A stretch of 43,736 bases of DNA, taken from the NCBI GenBank assembly GCA_029211065.1, contig JARGFK010000030.1, positions 1 through 43,736 on the forward strand. The letters run 5' to 3'. Of the stretch, positions 7,653 to 16,688 are shown one piece after another (position 1 is the first letter of the stretch; each line of letters opens with the position of its first letter). Origin of the DNA: Desulfobacterales bacterium. GTDB taxonomy: Bacteria; Desulfobacterota; Desulfobacteria; Desulfobacterales; JARGFK01. Under the pieces are notes generated by a model. It ran no database searches, was not told the DNA's origin, and was given only the letters and a program-made list of their open reading frames with translations. The position numbers and the translations under genes are program-made.

Positions 7653-10172
7653 CTACTGGATGGCCATGGTGACAGAATACCCCAGACCCTGGGGGGCGGT
7701 GCCACCATCTTCGATGGTTTCTTCCATCTGAACGGTTCTGTCCAGGGGTTCTGCGGTCTTGTCCGGGAATGCAACTTCCCCGGGAACTTTTTCTAAAACC
7801 TCAACTGTAACCCCTTCCAGCATTTGGGTGTGAACCACATCGAACATCATCTGAAGCAGCGTCATTACTGTAACTTGGGGAAATGGTGTCTGGAGCGTTT
7901 TAGAAAGCCCGGCCAGTTTTTCGGCCAGCCGTTTGCATGCCATCAACTCGTCCATCCGGCACACCAGGTCTCGAGAGTTTGCGCGGCCGTCATATCGGGC
8001 GCGGATGCGTTCAAGGTCCTGGGCAGGGCTTTTTTCAAGCAACCTGCGGTTATTGCCCTTGTTAAAGGCCGGGTTGGCATCGAGACACTGAATGATGCGG
8101 TCGTCGGCTTTTGAGCGTTCAAGGGCGATGTGCTCCGCGAGTCTTAGCTGAATAGGTTCAGGTATACCGACGACAACCGCTTCGAGCGGCCGTGCGCTCA
8201 ACACCAGGCGCTGCTGAAATTCCGTGCCGGAACTTTCCCAGAAGCTGCGGCTGAACTGAATATAGGCCGGTTCCAGGTCGCCGTTTTGAGCGAGGGTCTG
8301 CATCACTGTGTTTATCAGCTTAGGGAATTCACGGGCGGTGCGCCCAAAGAGTCTTTCATCTGTGATGATTTCGTAAATGATGCCGATGATGGCGTACCAA
8401 TCCTGCAGATGGAACACCAGCGGCAGGTCTTCATGAATCTGTTGCAGGAGATGGTTGGGAAAAAAGTGAGAAGGCGTTCCATAAAACGGCGTTCCGCCCA
8501 GCCGGGGCTGGGGAAGCGATGCGCGTGATTTGCGTTCATAGTCAACAGCGGTTTCCAGATCGATCAGGCCGATGCTGTAATTTTGGGCTGATGACAAAAA
8601 TTGCGGATAATCGGCCGGGTTGCCGGCAACGAGGAGATTGTCGGGCTTCAGGTCCCGCATGGCCACCCGGTTTTCTCCCATCCAGGCCAGCAGCGCCAGC
8701 AGGTTGGCGGCCATGGCGCACATGATCGGCTGATTGCGGTCAAACAGCCGATCACTTGTATAGGAAAGGAGCAGTTGCCGATAGCGTCGACCGGTTGCAA
8801 TGTGGGCTGAACGGAATTTGGCAAGATGGGTTTCAAGAGCTGGGCGCTTCCGATCGAGCCCGTCCGGCGGGGCAAGCGCGATTTCCCGCCCGGCCATGCG
8901 GCACAAATACAGGTTTTTTGTCTGCCATTCGGAAAGATCGACGGCGCCATCCGATCGCGGCCCGGCAGCGCCGATTTCCTCCTGGAAGGTCGTAAAGGCT
9001 TGGTGCAGGTCCGGCCATAGATCAGCGCCCGGTTTGCCATATTTTGCTTCAAACTGAATCTGATCGGTCAGAATGTCCGTGTCCGCCTGGACTTCATCCG
9101 CGATGAGGGTTTCAGTCCGATGAAAGTCCTTTGCCACGCGGCTTAAAAAGTAGGATTTGGCCAGATCCATGAAAAAGGCAAAGCTGTCGCCTACCTTGAG
9201 AAAGCGCTGGTTTGCCGGAGACTGGAGCAGCCAGCGGGTGTATCCGGCCTCGATATGATCGTCCGACAATTTGGCCGCTTCCGGTAAAGGGTGAATTTTC
9301 TTGAGGATAACGGATATGTTGGGGATGACGCATTCTTTCGGCACCAGCTTGCGCCTGATTTTGGCCTCGGCCTGGATGCGTTCGATATAATCTTGAAAGT
9401 CGGTAATGGGGACCGGCGGGATCTTGACCACCATATGCGTATCAAATATCACATAAAAGCACTGGCTTTTACTGCCGGTGTTTTCACCGATGGCGGCAAT
9501 GGCCATGCGTCGCGACCGCCAGCTGCCGTCAATTTCGATTTTCAACTCATAAACGCCCCTGTTGTCGGAATCGCTTTCTTCAACAGATTCTATTTTTACC
9601 GGCGCGTCAGGGGGCGCGCCGATCGTTTCGCGATAAAGATCGAGAAAGAGCGTTGCCACATCCATAAAGCCGGCCAACTGAGGGAGGTGCCCGTCGGGCC
9701 TGGATTCAGCCTTAACGCCGGGTTTAACTTTTTTGACAAAAAACAGTCGTCCCCGTTTGATGCCGACGAACGCCAGGAGGCCGAAAATCAGAACACCGGC
9801 AATTTCCGGCAGCAGGGAGCCGATTCTGCCGGCAATGCCCCGCAGGACCGACGCCGGCCCGGACACCGAACCGGCGGACGTGGTTAACCATTTCAGTGTG
9901 TCATGAAAATGAGCCGTCAGCAAAGGTCTGTAGCAGCTCGGCGCCGCCCATGAACCCTGAACGATTTCATTTATATCCGTCAGCGCGACCCACCACTCCC
10001 GGCCGCCGCGCTGGTAAAGGATCTTGTCGTCGACATACCGGATGTTGTCGGCGATAATGGGGTTTCCTGCAAAGGGGATCATGATCTGTTTTTGGAGCCC
10101 GGCAAGCGTCCACCAGGCCACCAGGCCGATGACAACCGCTATTAATAGTCGCACTGTCCAGCGTTTCAACAT
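7653..10172 (-). CDS. Membrane-anchored protein with an unusual Ser/Thr kinase-like domain
   Basis: Encodes 839 residues. Two membrane segments (about 7-24 and 121-139) frame a periplasmic part of roughly 95 residues; the rest should be cytoplasmic. Kinase hallmarks: K250 in V-V-K-I, E269 in a helix-C-like segment (Q-A-E-A-K-I-R-R-K-L), catalytic loop MRDLKPDN with D507, K509 and N512, a metal-binding D538 in D-L-E instead of D-F-G, a G-T-P-F-Y-G-T-P activation segment at 560-567, and D591-W in the helix F position. The glycine loop is degenerate, and about 230 residues separate helix C from the catalytic loop, far more than in standard kinases. Key catalytic residues remain, so activity is plausible. 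The ATG overlaps the stop of the upstream barrel gene by one base, implying translational coupling. No known family recognised beyond the kinase fold. Confidence 0.75.
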   Translation of the reverse strand: MLKRWTVRLLIAVVIGLVAWWTLAGLQKQIMIPFAGNPIIADNIRYVDDKILYQRGGREWWVALTDINEIVQGSWAAPSCYRPLLTAHFHDTLKWLTTSAGSVSGPASVLRGIAGRIGSLLPEIAGVLIFGLLAFVGIKRGRLFFVKKVKPGVKAESRPDGHLPQLAGFMDVATLFLDLYRETIGAPPDAPVKIESVEESDSDNRGVYELKIEIDGSWRSRRMAIAAIGENTGSKSQCFYVIFDTHMVVKIPPVPITDFQDYIERIQAEAKIRRKLVPKECVIPNISVILKKIHPLPEAAKLSDDHIEAGYTRWLLQSPANQRFLKVGDSFAFFMDLAKSYFLSRVAKDFHRTETLIADEVQADTDILTDQIQFEAKYGKPGADLWPDLHQAFTTFQEEIGAAGPRSDGAVDLSEWQTKNLYLCRMAGREIALAPPDGLDRKRPALETHLAKFRSAHIATGRRYRQLLLSYTSDRLFDRNQPIMCAMAANLLALLAWMGENRVAMRDLKPDNLLVAGNPADYPQFLSSAQNYSIGLIDLETAVDYERKSRASLPQPRLGGTPFYGTPSHFFPNHLLQQIHEDLPLVFHLQDWYAIIGIIYEIITDERLFGRTAREFPKLINTVMQTLAQNGDLEPAYIQFSRSFWESSGTEFQQRLVLSARPLEAVVVGIPEPIQLRLAEHIALERSKADDRIIQCLDANPAFNKGNNRRLLEKSPAQDLERIRARYDGRANSRDLVCRMDELMACKRLAEKLAGLSKTLQTPFPQVTVMTLLQMMFDVVHTQMLEGVTVEVLEKVPGEVAFPDKTAEPLDRTVQMEETIEDGGTAPQGLGYSVTMAIQ

Positions 10173-11365
10173 TAAAATCCAAACCCGAAGGTTACACCAT
10201 AAGTGAGGGTATTGTTTTCCGGTTCATAGACAAATAACCCGGTGGGCGCACCATAATAGGTCAAGATTGCATAATCGGACGGGCCCACATCCCAGTAGCG
10301 GAAAAAGGGTTCGATGTACCAGGATAATCTTGTAGAGATATGATTTCTGAACTGAAATGAAATCCTTACCCCAAAACCATCCCCGAAGCTTTGGGTGTTC
10401 TCGGGATCGTTGTATCCCGGATCTGCATCGCTGAGATGGCTGGTAACCCATCCTTTCCAGAAAAGATCATATTCCCCGCTAAAGCCCCACGACCATTTAC
10501 TTGAAACAGGTCCGGTCAATTTGAATCCTATTGGCGTATAAAGGTATAGAATCTCGCGCGCGTAACCGCCGGAACCCTGAATCGTATCGTTCCAGTAACG
10601 CAGCCCAAATCCGAGAAAGGGCGTCACTTTATTTTTACCCTGGTAAATATTACCCCCGAGCAGGGTGCGAATTTCAAATAGGTAGTCGTCGGTATCCGCT
10701 TTGACCGGGGTGCCGCCCCAGGTGCTGCCATCATAATCGAGACTGCCGGCTGCGTATTCAAGGCTGCTGTCGATCATGACGGCTTTGTGGTTGTATGCAT
10801 ATCGTCCCATGATACCATACAGAAAGCCTTTTTCAGACATGAGCGATGGTTCTTCATACTCAAAACGGAAGACGACCGGAGCAATCTCAAAGCTGTGAGG
10901 TGATGATGATCCGCTTGATGGAGTCGCAGTGAAAGAAAGCTTTTCATTACCCGAGAGATGCTGCGGCAGAGACGCAATGTTTATTTTTACGAAATAGGTT
11001 TCAATTATTTTTCCATTTACATTTATAAATCGACTGATTTTATTGTCGCTCAGCCGCCAGATTGCATGTGCCCAAAAGGTTACGCCGGCGTTTATGAGCC
11101 ACTCGTCGGCAGTCCAATGAGCATCCAATGGCCGGATGTTTTTAATGGTCGTTTGGTTGATAAACTTTTTCCAGGGTTCAAAAGCGGTATCTTTCAGTAC
11201 ACCCTTGTCGCCGTATACTTGGACAATGGATCCGTTTTCACTTTGCCAGAATCCGGCAAACGCGTTTTCATTGCCCCAGGCTTGATTGCGGTCAAACATA
11301 GACGTGCTTATCATGGTTGCAGATATAATGATGAAAAGGTAATGGATCAGTCTGTTTTTTCTCAC
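10172..11365 (-). CDS. Outer-membrane beta-barrel protein with an N-terminal extra domain
   Basis: Encodes 397 residues from a GTG start with a strong GGGAGGAG just upstream. A signal peptide (about 1-30, ending near N-Q-A-W-G) is followed by a roughly 110-residue domain starting G-F-W-Q-S-E-N-G-S-I-V-Q-V-Y, reminiscent of small lipocalin-like domains. From about residue 160 the sequence has alternating strands rich in Tyr, Trp and Gly and ends Y-G-V-T-F-G-F-G-F with a terminal Phe, the typical outer-membrane barrel signature. It shares an operon with the kinase-like gene, whose ATG overlaps this stop (TAATG). Function unknown; its partner suggests an envelope sensing or assembly role, which is inference. 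Confidence 0.8.
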   Translation of the reverse strand: MRKNRLIHYLFIIISATMISTSMFDRNQAWGNENAFAGFWQSENGSIVQVYGDKGVLKDTAFEPWKKFINQTTIKNIRPLDAHWTADEWLINAGVTFWAHAIWRLSDNKISRFINVNGKIIETYFVKINIASLPQHLSGNEKLSFTATPSSGSSSPHSFEIAPVVFRFEYEEPSLMSEKGFLYGIMGRYAYNHKAVMIDSSLEYAAGSLDYDGSTWGGTPVKADTDDYLFEIRTLLGGNIYQGKNKVTPFLGFGLRYWNDTIQGSGGYAREILYLYTPIGFKLTGPVSSKWSWGFSGEYDLFWKGWVTSHLSDADPGYNDPENTQSFGDGFGVRISFQFRNHISTRLSWYIEPFFRYWDVGPSDYAILTYYGAPTGLFVYEPENNTLTYGVTFGFGF

Positions 11366-11401
11366 AACTCCTCCCTTAAAGATGGAAAAGAAAAAAATGT
11401 T

Positions 11402-11439
11402 AATATATCACACCGCGCTCTTTAGCGGAAAGTTTCCGC
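11402..11439 (-). promoter_or_regulatory. Candidate promoter with a palindromic operator before the barrel/kinase operon
   Basis: On the minus strand a TATATT hexamer (11402-11407) lies about 37 bases before the GTG. A 15-base palindrome, GCGGAAA-G-TTTCCGC read on the plus strand (11425-11439), covers the expected -35 position, so a regulator bound there could control transcription. Prediction from sequence only. Confidence 0.3.
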
Positions 11440-11486
11440 CGGTTTGCAGAGACGAGTTACCTTTTTTATAATGATGGCTTCATATT

Positions 11487-11511
11487 AAAAAAAGCTCCGG
11501 TTGCCAGAAGC
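11487..11511 (-). terminator. Rho-independent terminator of the acs operon
   Basis: On the minus strand, beginning 13 bases after the nuclease stop, a GC-rich hairpin (GCTTCTGG, loop CAA, CCGGAGC) is followed directly by seven T. It fits the end of the three-gene operon read toward lower coordinates. Confidence 0.7.
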
Positions 11512-11524
11512 AGCTAAACAGCTT

Positions 11525-13018
11525 CTATCCGGTGCCCGGCACAACTTTCAGCTTCTTTATCTTATCCAGCAGCACCCGCATGGCCATGCAGTCGTCCTCG
11601 TTGTAAGCCAGTATCCGGTCGCGAACGCGCCCGTCACCGGTCTCGACCCAGCGGTGATACCATTCGATGGAAGCCGCGCCGGAAGGGTCGTTGTCACGCC
11701 AGGAAAACCCGCAGAACCTGGCCAGTGTTTTGATGGAATAATCAGATACAGGCCATTCCGTAAAGGGTTTAATGACATCCAGATACAGGTCCACCGTGCG
11801 GTCTTCGGGAAAAAGCAACTCGAGTTCTTTCCCTGATATGACCGTGGGATATTTCTGCTGGAGCCTGCGCCAGACAGTCCTTTCGTAGGGCGAATAATAG
11901 AAAATCGCGCAGGGTTGTTTTTGCCTGATATAGCCACAGGCTTCCTGAAAGGCCCGCACCTCTTCGGCCGGGGTGGGGGCCTGCATCAGGAAAGCGACAT
12001 ATTTTTCCGTTAGGGGGTTGCCGTTTTGCTGCTCCACAAAGCCGTGCAGGTAGCATATGTCCCGGAACGGATCGGTTTCAATGTCGAAAAAGAGGGCCAT
12101 TTCCGTATTCGGCAACGCTATCGGCGCCTTTAGATACGGCGCTGCCGATTGGTCGCACAGCAGCCTGGCCCGTTCATGGAACGTTCGGAGCATATCCGGC
12201 CCAATGCGGGGGAATACGGTTTTAGCTCCCTGGATAAAGGGGGCCGGATCTTTTTCAGCCAGGTCGGCGACGCTTTTGAATCGGGTCGATAGGACATTCC
12301 GGCGCGAGCGGCCCAGTTCCGGGATCAGCGTGAGGTCGTCGGCTGTCTTGAGCGCTTTAACACACACGCCTTTCCAGGGGCATAATTTGCATACAGCGGC
12401 TAGGGCCGGGCGGGTGTCGCCGTTTTGCTGCAGGACGACCCGGACCGACGCCAGGGTGTATTCATAGATGTCCCACAGGCTGCGACGGGATGCGCGTCCG
12501 TTCTGGTCATCCAGTCTGTAAACGGTTTCCGCGCCGCTGATGTCCCAGATAAACGGCGTTCGGCCGTCACTTGCCCCCATTTTTTCAAGGATATCGGTAT
12601 AGAGCGCCAGTTGCACGGCATAATGCTTCTTGGGGCGGCCGCCGTTTTCATCCTTTCCTTCAAGACCGGCGCCGCTTTTGATATCACCGGCCACGTAGCC
12701 GCCGTCGGCAAGCCGCAATAGATCGGGGTCGCCCAGCAGGTCAGCGGCGCTGATTCTTGCGCCGTAGATCAGCGGCGCTTTTTTTGCCATCAATTCCACT
12801 GTTTTTGCGGCCCTTTCGCGACCGGAAAGGGCCCGCAGGTTTTCAAACGGTGCCTGAAGGGATTCGATGACTTCGGCTTCAAACAAGTTGCCTTTTTCCC
12901 ATAAAAGCTGGACAAACGGGCTGACCGGGTTTTTCAGGGCCGGGTCGCCGAACAGGTCCATGGTGACCCGGTGCGGGCACTGGATGTAATTGTAGAGCAT
13001 GGAGGCGGTTATTTTCAT
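11525..13018 (-). CDS. TM0106-family RecB-like nuclease with Fe-S cysteines and RNase H-like domain
   Basis: Encodes 497 residues. The N-terminal half is a RecB/Cas4-type nuclease: C14-P-H-R, GDPDLL with D98, GDIKSG with D112 and K114, and the Q136-x3-Y140 motif. C14 together with C210-x2-C213-x5-C219 matches the split cysteine pattern that holds a [4Fe-4S] cluster in Cas4 and AddB nucleases. The C-terminal half looks like a DEDD/RNase H-like exonuclease with F-F-D-I-E-T-D and Y-N-E-D-D-C. This layout is that of the TM0106 family, whose role is not settled. There are no cas genes nearby, so it is not part of a CRISPR locus. Its ATG overlaps the hydrolase stop (ATGA), so it is translationally coupled to it. 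Confidence 0.88.
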   Translation of the reverse strand: MKITASMLYNYIQCPHRVTMDLFGDPALKNPVSPFVQLLWEKGNLFEAEVIESLQAPFENLRALSGRERAAKTVELMAKKAPLIYGARISAADLLGDPDLLRLADGGYVAGDIKSGAGLEGKDENGGRPKKHYAVQLALYTDILEKMGASDGRTPFIWDISGAETVYRLDDQNGRASRRSLWDIYEYTLASVRVVLQQNGDTRPALAAVCKLCPWKGVCVKALKTADDLTLIPELGRSRRNVLSTRFKSVADLAEKDPAPFIQGAKTVFPRIGPDMLRTFHERARLLCDQSAAPYLKAPIALPNTEMALFFDIETDPFRDICYLHGFVEQQNGNPLTEKYVAFLMQAPTPAEEVRAFQEACGYIRQKQPCAIFYYSPYERTVWRRLQQKYPTVISGKELELLFPEDRTVDLYLDVIKPFTEWPVSDYSIKTLARFCGFSWRDNDPSGAASIEWYHRWVETGDGRVRDRILAYNEDDCMAMRVLLDKIKKLKVVPGTG

Positions 13019-13755
13019 TCCAGATACTTTTTAAACCAGCCAAATACTTTGTTCCAGCCGTCCACGGCCGCGTGGACCCGGTAACGGTCGCGGTCCACCG
13101 AGAAAAAGGCATGACCGGCGTTTTCGTAAGTGTGAAACTCGTAAGTCTTGTTAAAGCGTTTAAGCTCCTGCTCTATGCGGGCGACGTCCTGTGGTGAAGG
13201 CGACGTGTCTTCAGCCCCGAACAGACCCAGCAGGGGGCAGGCGAGGTTTTGGGTCATATCAATGGGGGCAACCGGTTGCCTTTCGGTCAGATCTTCGGGT
13301 TTGGCGACGATGCGTCCCCCATAACAACAGACCGCGGCATTGAAGCGCGGGATGTTGCAGGCCGTGAGATAGACCTGCCGGCCGCCGGAGCAAAATCCGA
13401 TCACGCCGATGCGGCCGCTGTAATAGGGCTGGGCTTCAAGGTAGCGGGCGGCGGCATCCACGTCAGCGAGGCAGCGTTCGTCCGGGACCAGCCCGGCGGC
13501 CCGGACCCTGGCGCTGATTTCTTCGTCACTACCCGGGCCTTCGCGGTGGTGCAGGTGGGGGGCAATGCAGGCATAGCCGTGATAAGCGAATTTCCTGACG
13601 ATTTCCTTGGTGGCTTCATCCCAGCCCGGCATGTGGTGAATGAGCACAACCCCCGGATAAGGCCCCCCTCCCAGCGGACGGGCCAGGTAAGCATCGATGA
13701 GGTCCCGGTTGTGGCCGTAAATGCCGATTGTTTCGGCGATCATCCCTTGGTACAT
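13015..13755 (-). CDS. Dienelactone hydrolase family protein
   Basis: Encodes a 246-residue alpha/beta hydrolase. The nucleophile elbow is G-F-C-S-G-G with Cys122, the acid is D183 in G-A-E-D-T and the base is H215 in A-G-H-A-F-F, giving the Cys-Asp-His triad of dienelactone hydrolases. An N-terminal G-V-V-L-I-H-H-M-P-G-W segment matches the family oxyanion region. No signal peptide, so cytoplasmic. The gene sits 28 bases after acs and overlaps the following nuclease gene by 4 bases. True substrate unknown; dienelactone itself is unlikely without other aromatic-degradation genes nearby. Confidence 0.88.
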   Translation of the reverse strand: MYQGMIAETIGIYGHNRDLIDAYLARPLGGGPYPGVVLIHHMPGWDEATKEIVRKFAYHGYACIAPHLHHREGPGSDEEISARVRAAGLVPDERCLADVDAAARYLEAQPYYSGRIGVIGFCSGGRQVYLTACNIPRFNAAVCCYGGRIVAKPEDLTERQPVAPIDMTQNLACPLLGLFGAEDTSPSPQDVARIEQELKRFNKTYEFHTYENAGHAFFSVDRDRYRVHAAVDGWNKVFGWFKKYLE

Positions 13756-13783
13756 CTTCGTTCCCTCCTTATTGTTGCAAGGT

Positions 13784-15769
13784 TTAATCGATGCGATCGG
13801 CGATTAACTGCTGGATAACGGCAGCATCTTCAAGGGTGCTGACATCGCCGAGGTCGTCCTGCTTCTTTTCGGCAATTTTCCTGAGGATGCGGCGCATGAT
13901 TTTGCCGCTGCGCGTTTTCGGCAGCGCATTGGCAAACTGTAATTTGTCCGGAACGGCGATGGCGCCGATCTCGGTTCGGACTTTCTGCAGCAGTTCGGTT
14001 TTGAGTTCCTTGGTCGGCTCGACACCGAGATTAAGGGTTACAAAGGCGTAAATTCCCTGACCCTTGATTTCATGGGGCATTCCGGCAACGGCCGCTTCCG
14101 CGACTGCCGGATGAAGCACCAGGGCGCTTTCAACTTCAGCCGTGCTGATGCGGTGCCCGGATACGTTGATAACGTCATCGACCCGGCCCTGGAGAAAATA
14201 ATAGCCTTCTTCATCCTGCAGACAGCCGTCGCCGGTAAAATACATGCCCGGATACGCGGCAAAGTAAGTATCCTGGTAGCGCTCATGATCCATGTAGATG
14301 GTCCGGGACAAGCCCGGCCAGGGCCGTTCGATGCAAAGATGCCCGACCGCTTTGGGCGCTACCGGCGCGGCCTCCTGATCGGCATTATCATCACCGGGGG
14401 GTACGATTTTGGGAATGATGCCCGGAAAGGGGAAGGTCGCAGAACCCGGCTTGGTGGGCCAGGCGCCCGGCAGCGGAGAAATCAGAATGCCGCCGGTTTC
14501 CGTCTGCCACCAGGTGTCCACGATGGGGCAGTTCTCTCTGCCGACATTGCGGTGGTACCACATCCAGGCTTCGGGGTTGATGGGCTCGCCGACCGTGCCC
14601 AGCAGCCTCAGGCTGGAGAGATCCCGCCCCCCTGGCCACTGTTCTCCCTGGCGTGACAGTGCCCGGATGGCGGTGGGGGCCGTGTAGCAGACGTTGATCT
14701 TATACCGTTCGATGAGTTCCCAGGCCCGATCCGGTTTCGGGTAGAGCGGGGTTCCCTCGTACATGAACGACGTGGTTCCGTTCAGCAGGGGGCCATAGAC
14801 GATATAGCTGTGGCCGGTGACCCAGCCGATATCTGCCATGCACCAGTAAAGGGTTTCGGGCTGAAGGTCGAATATCCATTTCTGGGTGACATATACGTAG
14901 GTCATGTACCCGCCGGTGGTGTGAACTTGACCTTTGGGCCTTCCGGTGCTTCCGCTGGTGTAGAGAATAAAGAGGGTTTCCTCGGCCTCCATCTGTTCGC
15001 ATTCGCAGAAATCTCCGATATCCGGGGCGTTCATCTCCTCATGCCACCAGGAGTCCCTGGGATTTTTCCAGTTGATCTGACCGCCGGTCCGTTTGACCAC
15101 GATGGCGTGTTCGATGCTGGGGCAGTTTTCAAGCGCCCGGTCGACATTTTCTTTTAAATCGAATGTTTTCCCGGCCCGTATGGACTGGTCGATGGTGATC
15201 AGCAGGCGGGATTCACTCTCCTGGATCCGGTGCATCAGCGCTTCGGCCGAAAAACCGCCGAACACAATGCTGTGGGGAAGTCCCAGACGGGCGCAGGCCA
15301 GCATGGCAACCGGCAGCTGCCAGACCATCGGCAGGTATATCGTTACGCGGTCGCCTTTTTTCAGTCCCTTTTTCTTCAGTACATTGCTGAACCGGCAGAC
15401 CTCCCGGTGCAGCGTCTGGTAAGTCAGAATCTTTGTGTCCTCCTCCGGCTCCCCCTGCCAGATGATGGCCGCCCGGTTGCGGGTGGGGGTGTCCAGGTGC
15501 CGGTCCAGACAGTTGTAGCAAACGTTGGTATAGCCGCCCTTGAACCATTCATGAAAGACCTTGCCCTTGCGGATGTCGAAGTTGTATTGAAGGATGTTTT
15601 CGGGTTGCCGGTACCAGAAAAGCTCTGCCGCGATTTCAGACCAGAAGTTTTCCGGTTCGGCAATGGAGCGTTTATAAACTTCCTGGTAGTGATCCAGGCT
15701 TTTGATCCATGCGGTTTTCGAAAAGGATTCGTCCGGGTAGAATTTTCCGTCTTTTTGATATACGCCCAT
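13784..15769 (-). CDS. acsA: Acetyl-CoA synthetase (AMP-forming)
   Basis: Activates acetate to acetyl-CoA through an acetyl-adenylate. With the start chosen here it has 661 residues, the normal family length. Motifs include YTSGSTGRPKG near 268-278, W-W-Q-T-E-T-G-G, Y-F-T-G-D-G, G-R-V-D-D-V-I-N-V-S-G-H-R-I, and the C-terminal T-R-S-G-K-I-M-R-R with K623, the lysine that is acetylated for control in known enzymes. I prefer the ATG at 15769 because AGGAGG lies 10 bases before it; the ATG at 15790 would place this ribosome site inside the gene. It is the first gene of an apparent operon with the hydrolase and nuclease. A propionate or other short acid substrate is possible. Confidence 0.93.
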   Translation of the reverse strand: MGVYQKDGKFYPDESFSKTAWIKSLDHYQEVYKRSIAEPENFWSEIAAELFWYRQPENILQYNFDIRKGKVFHEWFKGGYTNVCYNCLDRHLDTPTRNRAAIIWQGEPEEDTKILTYQTLHREVCRFSNVLKKKGLKKGDRVTIYLPMVWQLPVAMLACARLGLPHSIVFGGFSAEALMHRIQESESRLLITIDQSIRAGKTFDLKENVDRALENCPSIEHAIVVKRTGGQINWKNPRDSWWHEEMNAPDIGDFCECEQMEAEETLFILYTSGSTGRPKGQVHTTGGYMTYVYVTQKWIFDLQPETLYWCMADIGWVTGHSYIVYGPLLNGTTSFMYEGTPLYPKPDRAWELIERYKINVCYTAPTAIRALSRQGEQWPGGRDLSSLRLLGTVGEPINPEAWMWYHRNVGRENCPIVDTWWQTETGGILISPLPGAWPTKPGSATFPFPGIIPKIVPPGDDNADQEAAPVAPKAVGHLCIERPWPGLSRTIYMDHERYQDTYFAAYPGMYFTGDGCLQDEEGYYFLQGRVDDVINVSGHRISTAEVESALVLHPAVAEAAVAGMPHEIKGQGIYAFVTLNLGVEPTKELKTELLQKVRTEIGAIAVPDKLQFANALPKTRSGKIMRRILRKIAEKKQDDLGDVSTLEDAAVIQQLIADRID

Positions 15770-16125
15770 TTTTTTCGATCCTCCTGTCATGTTTTTTATG
15801 CTGCAGGGTAAACTTGATTTTATAACAGAACGATACGGAGGACAGCGGCGGTTTGTCTGTGGCTATAAAAAAATATAAATTTTTCAAAAGCCGCCGGCTG
15901 TCAACGGTAGCATCCTGAAAAGACAAGAAATTTTTGAGGGCATTGACAGTACTGACTGAATATGGTGATGGATTTTCTTTACGGCGCAAGGTTTATTTTT
16001 ATATGCGACAATGTGTTGTGTCAAGATTATTTTAAACAGGACAGGCAATTTCAATAGACTAATTGCGGTTGAAACTGTAAGAAACGATATGACATCAATC
16101 CGGGCCGGCAGGTATCAATATCCAT
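15770..16125. other. Divergent intergenic region between acs and the DUF192 gene
   Basis: About 350 bases that must hold the promoters of both directions. On the minus strand a TTGACA (15899-15904) and a TATATT (15872-15877) occur but are separated by 21 bases, too far for a standard sigma-70 promoter. No small gene is convincing. Confidence 0.4.
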
Positions 16126-16680
16126 ATGAACCCCAGGGTAAAATACAATTTTATGGCGACGCAAAAAAACAATCAATCGGACACAGCGACTTCTTTTAAG
16201 TTAATGGCCGTGCTGTTTATTATTTTCTCTGTGGTGGCGCCGACGGATTCGGCCCATGGCTTTTCCGAAGCGCAAACTTCAGCCCGGTCCGGATCGGTTC
16301 GGCCGGATGGAAAGCTCGATTTCGTGGGTTTGGACGGGTCCAAAGAGGTTACCATTGTTATTGAAATTGCGGAAACTGCGGAAGAGCGTCGCAAAGGGTT
16401 GATGGGCAGAGCGTCATTACCCATGACAAACGGGATGCTGTTCATCTTTGAACAGGCGGAACTGCGCTATTTCTGGATGTACACCACACCGGTGTCTCTG
16501 GATATGATATTTGTTGATCCTGAAAAGCGAATCGTTCATATTGCCGAATCAACGCTGCCGATGTCCACAGGAACATACGGCTCTCAATTTCCGGCCCAAT
16601 ATGCCGTTGAAGTTCCGGCGGGGTTTGTAAAATTTTTCAAAATTAAAACAGGCATGCGCATCCAGTGGCAGCGCCGCTAG
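16126..16680 (+). CDS. Exported DUF192 protein
   Basis: Encodes 184 residues. After a hydrophobic export segment (about 27-44) comes one DUF192 domain: A-E-T-A-E-E-R-R-K-G-L-M-G-R, M-T-N-G-M-L-F-I-F, R-Y-F-W-M-Y-T-T-P-V-S-L-D-M-I-F-V-D, and a final I-K-T-G-M-R-I. DUF192 is a small beta-structured domain of unknown biochemical function found in many exported bacterial proteins. Neither of two possible starts (16126 or ATG at 16153) has a strong ribosome site; the downstream one gives a shorter, more typical N-terminus. The MFS transporter gene follows 8 bases after the stop, so both are likely one transcript. Confidence 0.85.
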   Translation: MNPRVKYNFMATQKNNQSDTATSFKLMAVLFIIFSVVAPTDSAHGFSEAQTSARSGSVRPDGKLDFVGLDGSKEVTIVIEIAETAEERRKGLMGRASLPMTNGMLFIFEQAELRYFWMYTTPVSLDMIFVDPEKRIVHIAESTLPMSTGTYGSQFPAQYAVEVPAGFVKFFKIKTGMRIQWQRR

Positions 16681-16688
16681 GTTTCGAT

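Noticed and set aside
9291-9887. Plus-strand open frame opposite the kinase-like gene
   Set aside because: No domain and no ribosome site; the minus frame has the kinase motifs.
11525-13018. CRISPR-associated Cas4
   Set aside because: The protein has a second RNase H-like half and no cas genes or repeats are near; it fits the TM0106 family.
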